Below are positions 11,834 through 24,893 of a stretch of DNA of 64,000 nucleotides, in pieces. The stretch is from Vanilla planifolia (taxonomy: Eukaryota > Streptophyta > Magnoliopsida > Asparagales > Orchidaceae): the NCBI GenBank assembly GCA_023846275.1, contig CM043869.1, positions 20,567,275 through 20,631,274 on the forward strand, in the 5' to 3' direction. Within the stretch, counting starts at the first letter, position 1. Each line of letters opens with the position of its first letter. The translations under genes were made by a program, and so were the position numbers. The notes beneath the pieces were generated by a model. The model saw only the letters and a program-made list of their open reading frames with translations, was not told where the DNA came from and ran no database searches.

Positions 11834-12091
11834 GTGTTTACGAGATATACCTCAGGCCGTGAGCAGATTAAGGAAAAACAAGGAACACTGGATCCTCACG
11901 AACTTGAAATTCTAAGAAAATTCGAAAGAACTGCGATGCAGCAAGCAGATGAAACTCAGCACCGAATAGACTCCGCGGTCGCGCGCAGAGAGGCCCCGCG
12001 CGCCGAGAAACAGAAACCGCGCGAGCCGCTCACGAAAGGAGCCGCTCGCGAAAGCAAATGGATTTTCAACAAAGAATTCAAAATAATGTAA
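11834..12091 (+). CDS. Unassigned small open frame in GC-rich patch
   Basis: This frame has 85 codons, is rich in Glu, Arg, Lys and Gln, and is predicted to be helical (REQIKEKQG, DPHELEILRKFERT, AMQQADETQHRID). Its composition and higher GC differ from the random frames around it, so it may be a real exon or exon remnant. I do not recognise a family. It lies between the LINE 5' end and the methyltransferase pseudogene, on the same strand as the latter but in another frame. A link to either is not shown. Confidence 0.25.
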   Translation: MFTRYTSGREQIKEKQGTLDPHELEILRKFERTAMQQADETQHRIDSAVARREAPRAEKQKPREPLTKGAARESKWIFNKEFKIM

Positions 12092-12240
12092 ACTATTGTG
12101 GCTTCTAGAGAGCAAATTCTGTCATCGCCAGCAAAGGTTTCCCTTTCCTTGATGAAAATTAATCTATTAAAGTCTTACCTCCGCTTCTTCGCAAGGCGCT
12201 GGCGTGAAGGTCTCCCTTCTCCCCGACCTCCGCTTCTACT

Positions 12241-13218
12241 GCACTCCTCATCCTTCTCCTCCATTCGCTCTCTCCTTCCTCTACTTGCCCTTCGTCATCC
12301 GGAGCCATTGTGGGCTACCGTCGGCCGGAGCTGATCGCTACTACTGCCGACCACCTCAGATGGCTCTGCTCTCAGATCCGCTTCAATTCTCTTTCTGAGC
12401 CTCCCAATACTCACTCAGCCCGGCATTCCCTACACAAAGGCATTAATCCCTATACCGCGCCAGCCAACTCAAGGATCTCGTAAGGTACTGTTTAATAGAC
12501 TTAGCTTATTAGCGTTTCACTGTCCATCGAATCCATTTGACGAGTATGGTATTTTCTTATCCTCAGCTTCAAGGGCATTTCGCACTACGATGGCGATTTG
12601 GGGGATCACACCTCTCTCCCTTGCCCGGCTGAACTAATTGTGGAGGAGTAGCATAGCAACTATGGCAAACCATGGGCTGGCAACTGTGCTGTCTTTGAGT
12701 TCCTTGCCTTTGCAATTGCTCTCAAATCTTTCGACCTTGTACTGGAGGTTGGCTGTGGCACTCTTAGTGTTGGTCTCCACTTTATTCGGTACCTTGATTC
12801 GGGCCATTACCATTGTTTTGAGCGAGATGAACTCTCCCTCCTTGCAGCTCTCCGGTATGAGCTGCCTTCTCAGGGTCTCCTCAAGAAGCGCCCGCTCATC
12901 CGTAAAGGGGATGATATCAATTTTTCTGGGTTTGGGAAGGACAATTCCTTTGGTCTAATCTATGCCAGTGACGTTTTTCTTCACATTCCTTATCAACTTG
13001 TTTGGGTGGGATTGGAGAGGCTTGCTTTGAAGTTGAAGCCAGAGAAAGGGACAATCTTTGTATTACATAATATGTTATGTAGCTGGATAAAGGAAGAATG
13101 CTCAAAGTGACTTGAGAAGATTGGATTGGAGTATAGCGGGAATCACACACATGATAGCTTGTTGTTCAATCATTATGAATAGTGGTATGAATTCAGAAGA
13201 CGTGGGAACAAATCCTAA
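12241..13218 (+). pseudogene. Class I SAM-dependent methyltransferase pseudogene, two exons
   Basis: Exon 1 (about 12241-12479) reads ALLILLLHS, a hydrophobic stretch, then TADHLRWLCSQIRFNSLSE and HKGINPYTAPANSR. Exon 2 (12567-13218) continues in phase with FKGISHYDGDLGDHTSLPC, then NYGKPWAGNCAVFEFLAFA, the SAM-binding glycine motif LEVGCGTLSVGLHF, the acidic CFERDELSLLAAL, SQGLLKKRPLIRKGDD, LIYASDVFLHIP and LEYSGNHTHDSLLFNHYE. The motif I layout identifies a Rossmann-fold methyltransferase; the substrate is unknown. Three in-frame stops occur (TAG 12649-12651, TGA 13108-13110, TAG 13180-13182) before a TAA at 13216, yet exon 2 has no frameshift over about 215 codons. No start codon is clear: the frame is closed by a TGA at 12205. 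This looks like a fairly recent loss of function, with the intron retained, so it is not a processed copy. Confidence 0.85.
12480..12566 (+). other. Intron of the methyltransferase pseudogene (87 bp)
   Basis: The donor GTAAGG follows aactcaaggatctc and the acceptor is a pyrimidine-rich ttttcttatcctcag. Joining the flanking exons completes a Ser codon (tc plus c) and keeps the methyltransferase frame. The length is typical of short plant introns. Confidence 0.8.
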
Positions 13219-14353
13219 CTGTAAACCATTCTGATGACTTTTTTTGTTATCCAATTTTTTGGTGTTTGGATTGAAACTTGAAGCCTGATGATGTTGAAGC
13301 AGTTGCCAAGATCCCTTCGGAGATCCTTTCGTACTGGGATATGGTCATAGGATCGTGGATACAATAATTATATATTTTTTTCTTCTAAGGCATCTTTCTA
13401 AGCATCAAATAGGCACACCTGAAGAACTTGTGTTGATTTGATGGTGCAAAGGAGGGTACCAAAATTGGTGTTTTCTTGAAACATTTATACTATTGGGGGT
13501 GACGTTGCTGCCATCCTTTGGCTCAACTTATTTGGGAAGAATTCAGGCTCGCCTTTTATTTATTTGGAATGGTTTGATAGCACGTGATTGAAGGAACTTA
13601 TCTTCAACTGTAAATGTTTGATTAATACAATTATCGGGGATCCCTACCCCTGCAATGTAACTAATCCTAATGCTTCCAATGATGCATTTTTAATGAGTTT
13701 CATATGGTGTTTATAAAGGAATTTATTGTTAAGGAGTTACACAGGTGATTACAACAAATTCTTTTTATTTTGCACTGTAATGGAGTTAAATATTGCATCT
13801 TTTGGTAGTGTTTTGTTGTTCATTGTTGACTAAAATAAAATTATTGCCATTATCTCAAAGATAGATTATTTTCTTCTCTAGTATGTTACAAATGGGTGTG
13901 AATCTTATGGGTTTTCATGCAATATCAAGCTTTTCACCATGCATTAACCATATAAAACTGAATGGTGTTCGTAGTTTTTCAAAAGCTACCATATTCAAAT
14001 ATTTTGCCAAAAATGGCCTCGAATTAGTCTTTCTTTTTTGTGGATGTTGAGGCAGTGTGGGGGGAAGAAAGTAGATCTTATTGGAAATGTTATTATTGTC
14101 TTGTATGGTTAACATGAAATAATTTTTTATCCTTGTTGATTTCCTAAATTGTACAGATATGTGTGTTAATCAATGTAAATTGTTAGTTCCTCATTTGTGG
14201 GATAATTTCTTCATTACTATTATGCATTGTTTAATATGATCCTTTTTTTTGTATAGGTGTTAATGATGCACAGAAAAGACTTTCTTCTTGTACGTTGCAA
14301 TTATGCTTCCACATTTATATCATGTTTCCAGCACCATAACATTTTGTATGGTA
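13219..14353. other. AT-rich non-coding DNA downstream of the methyltransferase
   Basis: No coding block is recognised. The first few hundred bases may be the former 3' untranslated region of the methyltransferase gene. The minus-strand frame at 13915-14115 lacks any motif and is probably chance. Confidence 0.5.
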
Positions 14354-14825
14354 GTGCGAGAGTGTGTTATTTAGTTTAAACCAAAAAACCGAATTGAATC
14401 AACAATATTACGTAGATTTGATTCAGTTTGAAAAAATTCAAGGTGGTTTTGATTTATCATTTAATATTCTTTTGATTTCAATTTAGTTTTTCAATTTAAG
14501 GAACTAAATCATTTGTAACAACTAAATTATTATGTATCTATGCTTTCTAGTTCTGTGTTATAGTTTGTTCAATTTAGTTCTATAGTTTTTGGTTTTGATT
14601 TAGCAAAAATTTAGTTTATGAATCATGAATTTGATCCATTAATCAAGCCCAAAACAGAAGTTTGGTTTTTTTTTATTTAGTTTTGTTTTCAAATAATATT
14701 CAATTTTTTTATTTGGCCTCATTGTTCAATTTAGTTTGATTTCCAAATTGACTTAAATGGATTTGATTGGTCGACCTGATTGATTTGCTTAACTAATTGA
14801 ATTGGTTGAATGTGCACCCCTAAAT
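14354..14825. mobile_element. MITE-like repeat, possibly hAT type
   Basis: The left end reads gtgtgttatttagtttaaac, followed by caaaaaaccgaattgaatc. The right end reads ttgaattggttgaatgtgcacccc. The inside is a run of variants of tttgatttagttttgattt and caatttagtttgatttcc. Short plant elements with ends like gggtgtgcat and interiors built of ggtttgattt variants are common and usually non-autonomous. The two ends here are only weakly inverted copies of each other. There is no coding capacity. Confidence 0.4.
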
Positions 14826-17800
14826 AGAGTTTTGATTTGGCCTCATTGTATATCACTTTGTTCTTGTTTCATCGAGCATATCATGAGATTATTCTTCTTT
14901 ACATGTTTGATACCATGCATATGATCAACTTCAGAAAATAATATTTTAGCCTTTCTTAAAACTCTTTTTCTATTTATAAAATTGTCTGATATCCTAATTT
15001 ATGAGAAGATAAAAATTATGCTAAAAAAATTAAGTGGTTAGGTGAGAAAATCACATAAATTATTACTTTAAGATTCCATATTTTCTTAGGTAACAATAAA
15101 ATAGGAATAGAAATGTCGTTATTGTAATTTTGGAGAGCAATTAAAACAATGTAGCAGACGTTAATAAACATATGAATAGAATGTTAGATTTATAGTTTGT
15201 TATAATAGGGTAAGCTATTAGTATTGTTTGCATGTATGCCTCTAAAGAGTAAGATTAGATGCGAGTGTAAAGAAAATATTTTGGATTGATTTGGATAGTC
15301 AATAGAAGAAAACCTTTTATGTGAAAAGCTTTTTTAAAAGAATTATATAGGTTTTTAAGAGTAGTGCAATAATTTAAATATTATCATGATGTTTATAAGT
15401 ATGAGGAGCTAATAAATAAGATAAAAAGATAAAATAAAGTTTGCTTTAGTGTGCGATATTATTATTGTTAAATTTTTTGTTGAAGAACAATAGGGGGATT
15501 ACTTGTATTAGTGGAGCTTGCACAACACAAATTATTTATATAAATAAAAAAGATTATTTAGATTGTAAGTATTATACAGTCATGCTTGGAGAAGATTTGA
15601 CTACTTAATATTAACAAAATATCATCCACCTAAAAATTATAGAAGGTAAAATAAGTTAAAGAAATATTCTAGGATTAAGTGTAGAATTTTAATGATGAAT
15701 TAAAGAATTTATTTAAGAATAAAGTTTTGGAGCTATGTTTCTGATATATTGATTAGTAAGAAAATCTTTTATAGAATCATGATAAAAAAGTTATGGTTAA
15801 TTATGGGGATACTAAACTTTGATGAATTTTTGAAGTCTTTTTAATTGGATTATAGAAGTTTAATTGTTCAATGAAAACATTAATTTTAATTTTTTAACCA
15901 ATGTATTCACAAAAACAAAATAAATAAAACATTAAAAAAGACGAAATTTGGAAATGTAGTTGGATTAAAAACATCTTTTGTTGTTGTTTGAAAATTTTTA
16001 CAAATAACAACCATATTTTGCCTTACAAAACTATATAATATTTTTCTAAAGACAATATATTAAATGAATGACATAAAAGTATGTTGATATTTATTGATAA
16101 AAATAAATGTGATATGTGCAATAATGTAATTATAGAAAAATTAAGTTTCTAAGTATTGCTTTTAAATCAAAGGGATAAAGTGATTGAAGATAAATAATAA
16201 TATAATACTAATATATCTCATAATGATTTTTAATTTTATATTAGGAAGGTTGACCATGATGCTACGTATTAAAAGATTAAGACAAGAAAATAGAACCCTT
16301 AATTTTTTTTATTTAAAAAGACATAACATAATATTAATAGAAGTGTATTAAACGATTGTCAAAAAGAAACAAGTTAATGCTTTATATATTTAACTCATTA
16401 AGTATGTTTAAATGATTTGTGTATGCATAGTAAGAGAACAGTCTAAAGAATTTGTAATTATACTGAGATTTATGAAGACTTTAGATTAAATTTGTATCTT
16501 TTTGTATTATTTATGAATTCTTTATATTGTAAAATCTATGGTTAAGAGCTTTAGTATATACATTTTTTTTCAATATTATTCATTTTGATAATACTAATAA
16601 AGAAGTTTTAGCTAAATTATACTTATAAAAAATTTCTTTGGAGTCAAACATAAAATAATGATCATAATTAATAATCATAAAATATTAAAGAATACGAGAT
16701 TTCATTATTTTTGATTTATAATTCAAAATAATAGCAAAACAAATGGAGATGTAACTTAAAGTGGTATTATGAAATGGGCAAAATGGGTGATGAATCTTAT
16801 GAAAAGAGAGGGCTTCACTATTTTATTTTCGATGTTTACTACTGGCATCTTTTTTGCTTATGATAATGTTGTTTTGAATTTGTTTTATTACCCATGTTGC
16901 TTTTGCTAATCATTCTTAGATTCATATTGCACACCTTCACAATGTTCTTCGTGGGATTAATGGCCATCTCTCCGAATATAATCTCAAGCAGTTTTGTGTC
17001 AAATGATGAGACTTTTAACTCAATTGTCCTCGCAAAGGCATCTCTTTCGTCATCCATGATCATCCCTTCTATCAAACATGAACATATAAAAAATGTTCAA
17101 CTAACATTGAAGTGTTCATTATTATTCAAAATGTCTAGTAGGTCCTTTTTTACCTGCTATGGGGATTACATTTTTGTTTTCTTTTTTTTACTTTCTTTTT
17201 CCACATGCATGTTGTGAGTTACTAAAATCAAATTTTGGTCACAAGAAAATTAATTTATTGTTAAAGGGATTCAATCAAAATTTTCATTTAGAGGTTGTAA
17301 ATCTTGCTTGGAGCAATTGCAACCACATATGATTTCACTAGTTTTTTTTAAATCCAGTTCACTAGTTGTAATGTTTTGAATGCAAGGTTACTTTATGTTG
17401 CTGATTGAATTTTCTATGGTTCTATTGAAATGATTTCTTTGTAATTGGTTGTTCTATGTTCTTCAGGCCTTTTTGTTGCTGCAAGAGGTAAAGAATGAGA
17501 GGACCATGTTGCTTCGATTTTTCCAACAACCAAGACTAGTTTTGACATGTATTACCTAATCTTGGTATGTACAAATATTATACATGTTATGTTTTAGATG
17601 AATACATAAAAAATTAATTTTAAATTTCTGTTTCAATTATCCCTTTTAAAGCTTTTTTTTAATAATATTGACTACCCAAATATAACTTACATTCATGAGA
17701 CTTATAACTTTGCCCACACATGACTTTATGATTTGTTGACCATTACTTGGTTTGGCACATTTATCATGCTACAAATCTCTAAAATTTCCAATACCTATTA

Positions 17801-19148
17801 GTGTTGAAAAACATCTCATGTCATTCTTTTAATTTTGAGTTTTGTAAGAATGTTTGAGATCTTTACTTTATCATGCTTTTCATTCAATAATGTCACCCTT
17901 GAGCATATAATAGCAATTTATTTGAACAATATACTGATTTTTTTTTCATTTTTTTAAAATTTTCTAACAATAAATACTACATGAAAATGAATTCTTAGAA
18001 CTTCCTTAGCTTTACCTAAAACACATACCTTTATGTCACCAAGCCGTTACTTGATGTGACACATCCAATTTTAACAAACAACCAAGGCCAAGTTGTAGAG
18101 GAACACATCTCTTGGTCTGGCTCTTAACAAAAACCAACCCATGCCAAGCTCAGAATAAAGATGAAGTATTGGCTTATTGCTAAAGAACCAAGAAGCATGT
18201 GTCAAATCATCATTAATGAAAAAGAGGGACTCCTCCATCTTTTCTTTCCAAACTCATCACGTTAGCATTTCTTGTGGAGTTAAACTTGCAAACGAAATCA
18301 TTGCACCTCTCTCTTTGTGAAATCAGATAGCTAGAGACTGGGAGAGGTCCGGCTCATCATCCTTCTTTCACTACGGTCATCTCTGCTACAGTAGACCGAT
18401 AGTGATCGGTTCTATTGTCTCCCGCACAAAATCCCAGTTTCTCCCCAACAACAAACTGACAATCTTCACATCTCCTATAATGGACATAGTTTTTTAAAAG
18501 TGATATTTTTTTAATTTATATTTAAAATTGGTTAATCAAAGATTTTTTTTGAAACAAAATAAATTTGTGTTGACAAGTCTAGATTATTAGTCCAAAATGT
18601 TGTCAACCTTCTTTGACCTTGACGCCCAAACTTAATTATTCAAGACATCCGGGCTTTGGGCTATTTTCCAATTAGCATTTTGGTCATTCTGCTACTAAGT
18701 TTGGGCATTTCTTGATATACCAATTGGTGTTATTTGAACTAGTGGCAAGCAATCATAGTAAGTCTCCAAACTAATTTTTGTGTCACTTTTGACCTCATTG
18801 GAGTATAGTAACTCTCAATAACATCTTCTATTTTACTTACTTTAATAGAGCCACACAAATGCTAGAAGACTCATAAAGTTTTGTCCATTATAATTATTAT
18901 AATGTTTGTAATTAATTTAATTAAATTTTTTAATCAATATCAGTATTGTAAAAGTCTATAATTAATCATAGATAAATTATTCTATGTCTAACTATAAAGG
19001 TCCTTATGTGAGGATAAGTGAAAGATGCTTTTGGATCTAGGAGCATTCTCTAGATTCTATTGTATTAGTAAGCACTTGTTAGTTTTATTAGGGGGAGAGA
19101 CTCAACAGATATGACTCTACCTTCAGCTCAATGTTTTGTGATTTTTTC
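14826..19148. other. AT-rich intergenic DNA, no gene identified
   Basis: Mostly low-complexity AT-rich sequence. The only frame with non-random composition is 16839-17075 on the minus strand. A slightly GC-richer block at 18000-18480 has no open frame. No RNA genes or transposon motifs were recognised. Confidence 0.5.
16839..17075 (-). CDS. Unassigned open frame
   Basis: This frame has 78 codons, with DDERDAFARTIELKVSSFD and IIFGEMAINPTKNIVKV in its first half. The mixed acidic, basic and hydrophobic composition is more protein-like than neighbouring AT-rich frames. I recognise no family, and an overlapping plus-strand frame (16894-17217) is equally open. It could be a remnant of a transposon protein or chance. 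Confidence 0.15.
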   Translation of the reverse strand: MIEGMIMDDERDAFARTIELKVSSFDTKLLEIIFGEMAINPTKNIVKVCNMNLRMISKSNMGNKTNSKQHYHKQKRCQ

Positions 19149-19169
19149 TTCTCTCTCTCTCTCTCTCTT
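19149..19169 (+). repeat. (CT)n microsatellite
   Basis: About ten consecutive ct units, preceded by ttttttctt and followed by tttttgagag. Confidence 0.9.
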
Positions 19170-19322
19170 TTTGAGAGATATTTCTCTTTGCCTGTTGTTG
19201 GAACTTAATATTTGTTGTTCATCTTCATCAGTTTCAAACTCATTTTGAATTTAAAAATATAGAACTTACATAGTAACGTAATAGAAAAATATTATCAATT
19301 TTAACATAGTAACACAATAGAA

Positions 19323-19712
19323 AAATATAGAACTTACATCATCGATGATTCAACCTTTGCAACTCTCCTCTAACGGCACAACTCTACTTCTCAGTTTTCT
19401 TATATGAAAAATCTCATTGGAGCGAATAAGTTCACTTGAACTTAGCCTCTATTAGGCCTACTAGACCTATTTATAATGTGAGACAACAAGGTCATGGTGA
19501 CCTGAACTCCTTAAACCTCACTATTGAATTAAGCTAGGGAAGTGAGGGTGCTTAAAATCATTTTTTATCCGACCCATGCCATGACTTGAGAATTTGAAGA
19601 TCTTATTCCCTTGGGTTTCGATATGAGATCTTTATAAAACACCTAAATATTATATTTTTACAAATATATCATCTTATTTAATATTTTTCTATAATGATAT
19701 CTAGAAATTATA
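19323..19712 (+). repeat. Dispersed repeat, copy A (solo-LTR candidate)
   Basis: About 390 bp from acttacatcatcgatga to tgatatctagaaatta. It recurs in the same orientation at 36757-37113. Shared blocks include tttgcaactctcctct, ttttcttatatgaaaaa, ggcctactagac followed by tatttata, gtgacctgaactc and aaaatcattttttatcc. A TATA-like tatttata follows the conserved ggcctactagac block. There is no coding capacity. Copy A is longer in the middle by about 25 bp. The layout would fit an LTR fragment, but no primer site or second LTR is seen. Confidence 0.75.
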
Positions 19713-20817
19713 TATATACCCCATCAAACTCTAATATTTATATTTTTATAAATATATTATTCACTAATTAGTTTTAATTTAAGCCAAAATTTCTAAAATT
19801 ATAAATTTAATATGATGCATTTTATCTTTAATATTGATAAATTTATCAACTACTAATTAGATTTGACATAAATCATAATTTCTAAAATTTCAAAGCTATC
19901 TTACATGTCCATTTAATAATTACATTTATACATGTATCTTTAATAATTCATAAGAAATTTTTTAGATCTTTAAAATTACAAACTCAATGTCATTGAGTTC
20001 ATCTCCCAAGAGTTCTATTTATTGATATACTCAAACAATATATTTTTTTACTAAGTTTGAACTTATGATATATTATGAGCACTTTATTGTTATTTTAATA
20101 ATTTTATATAAAAATAATATATTTTAATATTTGTATATAAAAATAATATACTTTTAGAAATTAATTTGATTAAGTTTAATAATACTTTGTCACAATCTTT
20201 TTGACTTAAATATAAAATTTTTCTATTTGATATAGTTTGAGATTTGAGGGTTGTTACATTTAAGATTAACATAAGGGCAAAAAAAATTTAACTAGGGGAG
20301 AGGTGGTAGGCTTTGGTTCATAAATCATTGTTGTGGTGTCAATAAGATGATGTTATGAAGAATTATAAGGTATAAGACTTGTGAAAATGGAAGCAAAGTG
20401 ATTATGTCAAAGAGTGATACTAAGAGCCTCAAGGGGCTCTCAATTAGAAGAGTAGGATTTTGTGTTGTCTCTCTTGCTAGAGTTATTAAATTACCTTATA
20501 TGCCCCTTCAAAGTATAAGAAGAAATAAATTTGGTAAAATATTTTATTTGTTATTAAAATAAATAGAAATGATTGTTGGTGGATGAAGGAGAAAGATTAC
20601 AAACAAATGAGGTGGAAATGTAAGGAACTTTGCTTGTTTCTTAACCAAAAGTGTTGAGAGATTCTCTTTCAAATAACATTATCATAGAGTGTTAGTCTCT
20701 ATTTTAGTTTACTTATCTAGTTTCTTACAACTGATGTTAAAAGATGTTAATGTCAAATTTAGATTCAAGGGAATCAACAAAAACTAAGTAAAGATTTTTA
20801 TTTAGTTCGGTTATAAA
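19713..20817. other. AT-rich DNA, no gene identified
   Basis: Very AT-rich, ending where similarity to the second SDA1 block begins. The minus-strand frame 20090-20272 consists of Leu, Ile, Lys and Asn codons and is probably chance. Confidence 0.5.
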
Positions 20818-23800
20818 AAAATTAAGTAATAACTTGGGGTCTCCTAAGTTGAGGATCACAAAGGAGGACAAGAAAAACTATGGGAATAAACTAAAATTCT
20901 ATTCCTCTTTAGAAAAATATTTGTTCTTCAAGTATGCAAATTTATTTCTTTCAATTAAACCGTAAGTTTCACTTCCTATTTGAGTTTGTGCATGAACAAA
21001 GAATGACCAAATATTATCTTTCTTCTTTTATTTCCTTGGAGGATGTGTTGCAAGTGGTGACACAAGACATTGTCAAAAGGATAGTTAAACTTTACACTTA
21101 CCTCCTTAGGTGGTAACATTACTAGAAGACATGGGTACGAGATGGATGAATCATGTGCATTATCTCCTTAAACGATAGCATTGTAAGCGATGCCAAGTAA
21201 GTCTTGATTATCCAACCTCAAGCTGTTGGTATTATCAAAAAAGGTTCTCATACTTTGCATCTCTATTATTTATCATATAATTATATTATAGATTGATAAC
21301 AAAAATTTGTGATGCACATTTATGCATCTTAAAATTGTAATAAATATTATCAATAAAGGTGGGCTTATTGATAGATTATAATCTAATAATAATATAACAA
21401 AAGATATTATAGTTTCCAAAATTTAGTAATAATACCACAATCATTTAATTAAATATATTATTAAATTTATTTTTATTATAATATTTTAAAAACTTTAATC
21501 TCGCACTAACACGTAGAGCAATCCTAGTGTCGCCAATCAAATTCAAATCAATACTCCCTTTTTTAATTTAATAAATTATTAATATGTAGTAATTATCTTT
21601 TTTATTTAAACATTTTCCATTATGAAGCCACATAAGCTCCTTTGCTTGGTTCTTTTGAGCTTCCCTTTGAATAGGGTTTTGTTAATTGATTTGTAGAAAT
21701 GGTGACGGTGGCGAACCTCCTCTTACCGGATTCCTTCTCTACATTTGGAAAGGCAGTCGATAGGCTGAGCCTTCCTCTGCTTTAATCCAGGATGAAGCTG
21801 GACTCAGAAGTATATGAGGCAGAGCATCTCCTTATCTACTTCCACTTTGAATCATCCCTACATCTCTTCCTTCAGCAATCCGTGCTCAGTTCACCATCCA
21901 ACCTGGTGGTTTCGAAGGATCTCGGTGACCTCAAGATGTTCATGGTGCACCCGACCCCATACTATCCCCGATGCCTCATTGAAGTTCCTCATTAGTCTCT
22001 CATCTCCTTCAATCCGATGTTTGTACCCTCTCATCTTCCCTTCGTTCCAATCTAGCACAAGCCATCATCCTCCTTGTCAATGGGAAGGTTTGTTATTTTA
22101 TAACAAAGAACAAAATAAGCACTTTTTTCCCATGACTTCTTAAATATAGAATCTTAACTATTTCTTATGAGGCTGTATATTTCTTTGTTAGATTCCTATA
22201 TTAAAAAGGTTTAGGTTGCCAACACTGAATTCATATTCTGTTATTATAATTACAAGAATAGTCCTTTAACACATCAAGTGAGGTCAGATACATTGATTCT
22301 AAGATTCTATTGTTTCTTTTCTTTAACTGCCTTTCTTCTGGATCCAAAATTCTTAAAGCCATTTCCAATAGCAAATAGTCATTTTTTTGTTCTATATTTT
22401 TTTCCTTTTTTATAGGAAAGATTCAGTAATCTACATCTCTTATAGAATCACAAAGTAAACTTCTTAATATAACCAAACCATCTAGATTGATTTTCTTTAG
22501 GCTTGTCGTCAATTGGTAGAATGTCAACTCTCTCCGTAATAGTAAGTTACTCTTCAAACTTAAAAGCTTTATCTCTATAGCAATTATTCTATTTGTGTGT
22601 TTGTACTCATACATTGACATTTGATACCATTCAATCTTATAAATTTTCCTCTATCCTTGTGTGTGATATTTTGATGACACACCAATCAGAAGTATGTTTT
22701 ATTTTCGTCTTATTTGTTCGGTGCTTGGATCATATTAGTGACATTTTTTTGTTAATTTTTCTATCATTTTGAAGTATAGGCTCAAAATAAGAAAATTTTG
22801 TATTGTACCTTTTTTATGATAACTATTACAATTAATATGTTTTTGGAATTACTGCCTAAATATAAATTCCTTATATTTATTATAAGAACTATAAATGCGA
22901 TACCATTTAAATTTCAGAGTCATTGTTCATAGACTCAGTTTTTTTATCTATTTGCTTAGTCTTAGTTTTGATTTATCTCTTTGCTTAACCTCATCAATTG
23001 GTATAAAATTATTAGCAAAATGCATAATAATGGTTTATCTTGAATTTTACAATTGCATCAATAATTAGTGTAAAATTAAAACTGTCTTTTACTACTTATG
23101 TTGTTAGAAAGTTTTATGAAAGGAGGAGTGCAAAAGTACTTATGAAGCATTATCTTTTTATGTGCAAAAATGGGAGTTGTGATAAATTTTCAAAATGTTT
23201 TTGATGCTCTTGGTGCACATGTAGAAAACATTTTTGAAATTATGTTTATGAACACATCCAAGGACTTAAAGCATAGCCATAATGAAATTCGATTGTAATT
23301 GAGAAATTCTGAATATGTTCTCCTTAGGCGTGGGAAATTATTTTTAATATATGAAATTTTAATTTATTTTTATTCTTTTATAATGCCTTATCAATATAAA
23401 GCCTCCTTATACACTCATCATTGCTTTTTTTATACATGTTTTACCTAATTTCAATATGTACAAAGCTAGCTTCCCTTTTTTCCTTTTCTAATGCTTTTTT
23501 GAGGCTGTGAGAGAAATATAATAATAATAATTAATTTGAGTTCATGATGATTCCCTTGTAGAATTAAGAAAATGTTTTTTGTTCCTTGCAGTAATGATAA
23601 GAAAATGTTACCATCATTTTATTTTCTTCATTAAGCTCTTTAATCCCATAACAAACATTCGTTATATAATCGTTTATAGACTTATCCAAAATTTTACTAA
23701 CCCATTTCTATTTCAATTCTTACTTGAGTATTGAAGCTTGAATCCTAAAATTGGTAATACCTTGGTTTTCTGATAATGTTCCTAGCTTTTAAACAATATT

Positions 23801-24893
23801 AACATTTATCTTCTTATAAATCATGATGTTAATTAACTTAGTGAAATTTATGATTTAATTATTGTTTCTTAAAATTATTTCTTTATAGTATCCATCCATG
23901 ATGGTGCAAGAATCCTTACTTCTTTTCAATTAACTCATTGTTGATATAACCATCTTTGTTAATCTTTTAATATATTTAGACAATATATCACATTGCTTAT
24001 AGGAAGTCCTAAGCTTTAGCTTTAACAAAATTTTGGACATACATTGCCATGGTTTGGTTAACTTGAGGATAATGGAGAGGTGCAAGTCATAGAAGTAGAT
24101 GGTTGGGAGGCGTCTGAGATAAATGGAAAGATACATCATAGAGTTGCGTAAAGGTCAACTGAAAGAATTGGGAAGGAGAGATGGATAAGTGTGGTTTTTA
24201 AGTGTATACTATAAGCTAAGAGAAATGCTTATGTGAAATATTTTACTAACTTGAAATGCCTAGATGAAGGCTATGAAAGTTTAAGGGCTTAAACCAAATG
24301 ATCTTAAAATAACCAAAATGGAATTTTTTTTTTCATAATATTATTTAGTATTGCAAGAGGTATGTTGTTCCAATGATTCTACACAAATTGAAGTTCTCTA
24401 ACATGTTATTGATTTTTCTTGTTTGTTTGAAAGTTTATGCTTTTAATTATGTTTTGCTTATTTGTATAGGAAGATTGTTGAGTTGGATGTGCCTCTTGAA
24501 TTAAAAAAATATATGGACCTCCAAATCGTTGGTGATGGAAACCTCAGAAAACTTGCTTTTTCTTATGTTGTGCACAGTATTCGACACATGAACAAAAAAC
24601 ATAGATATGAAACAAAAAATAAAAAGCTTCAACATATTCTTTTCTCATTGCTACAGATGCGTGATGTCATATATATTCTATTTTTGCTGATTTTTCCTAA
24701 TTTTGTTGATTATAATAACTGATGTATGATTTCTTGTTTGAAAATTATGGCTTGATGATCAAACTGCTAGTGCTATTTGCAAAGCATGCTTTCACAGTTC
24801 TTGAAGATTGATATTTTCCTTATCTTTGCAATTGGTTAAGTCCCATTAGTTATTTTATTATGCCTTTTTTATTGTTTCTTTTTGCCGAACACA
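20818..24893 (+). repeat. Segmental duplication, copy 1 (SDA1 5' flank to exon 4 start)
   Basis: From ttaagtaataacttggggtc near 20818 to the start of SDA1 exon 4 near 24893, the sequence matches 46470-50590 in the same order and orientation, about 25.7 kb away. Flank, exons and introns are all shared, so the copying was at DNA level. Differences include loss of about 200 bp in the flank of copy 1 near 21120-21240, an extra segment of about 380 bp in intron 1 near 23000-23370, loss of about 60 bp from exon 3, and absence of about 270 bp present in copy 2 at 47800-48065. Confidence 0.9.
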
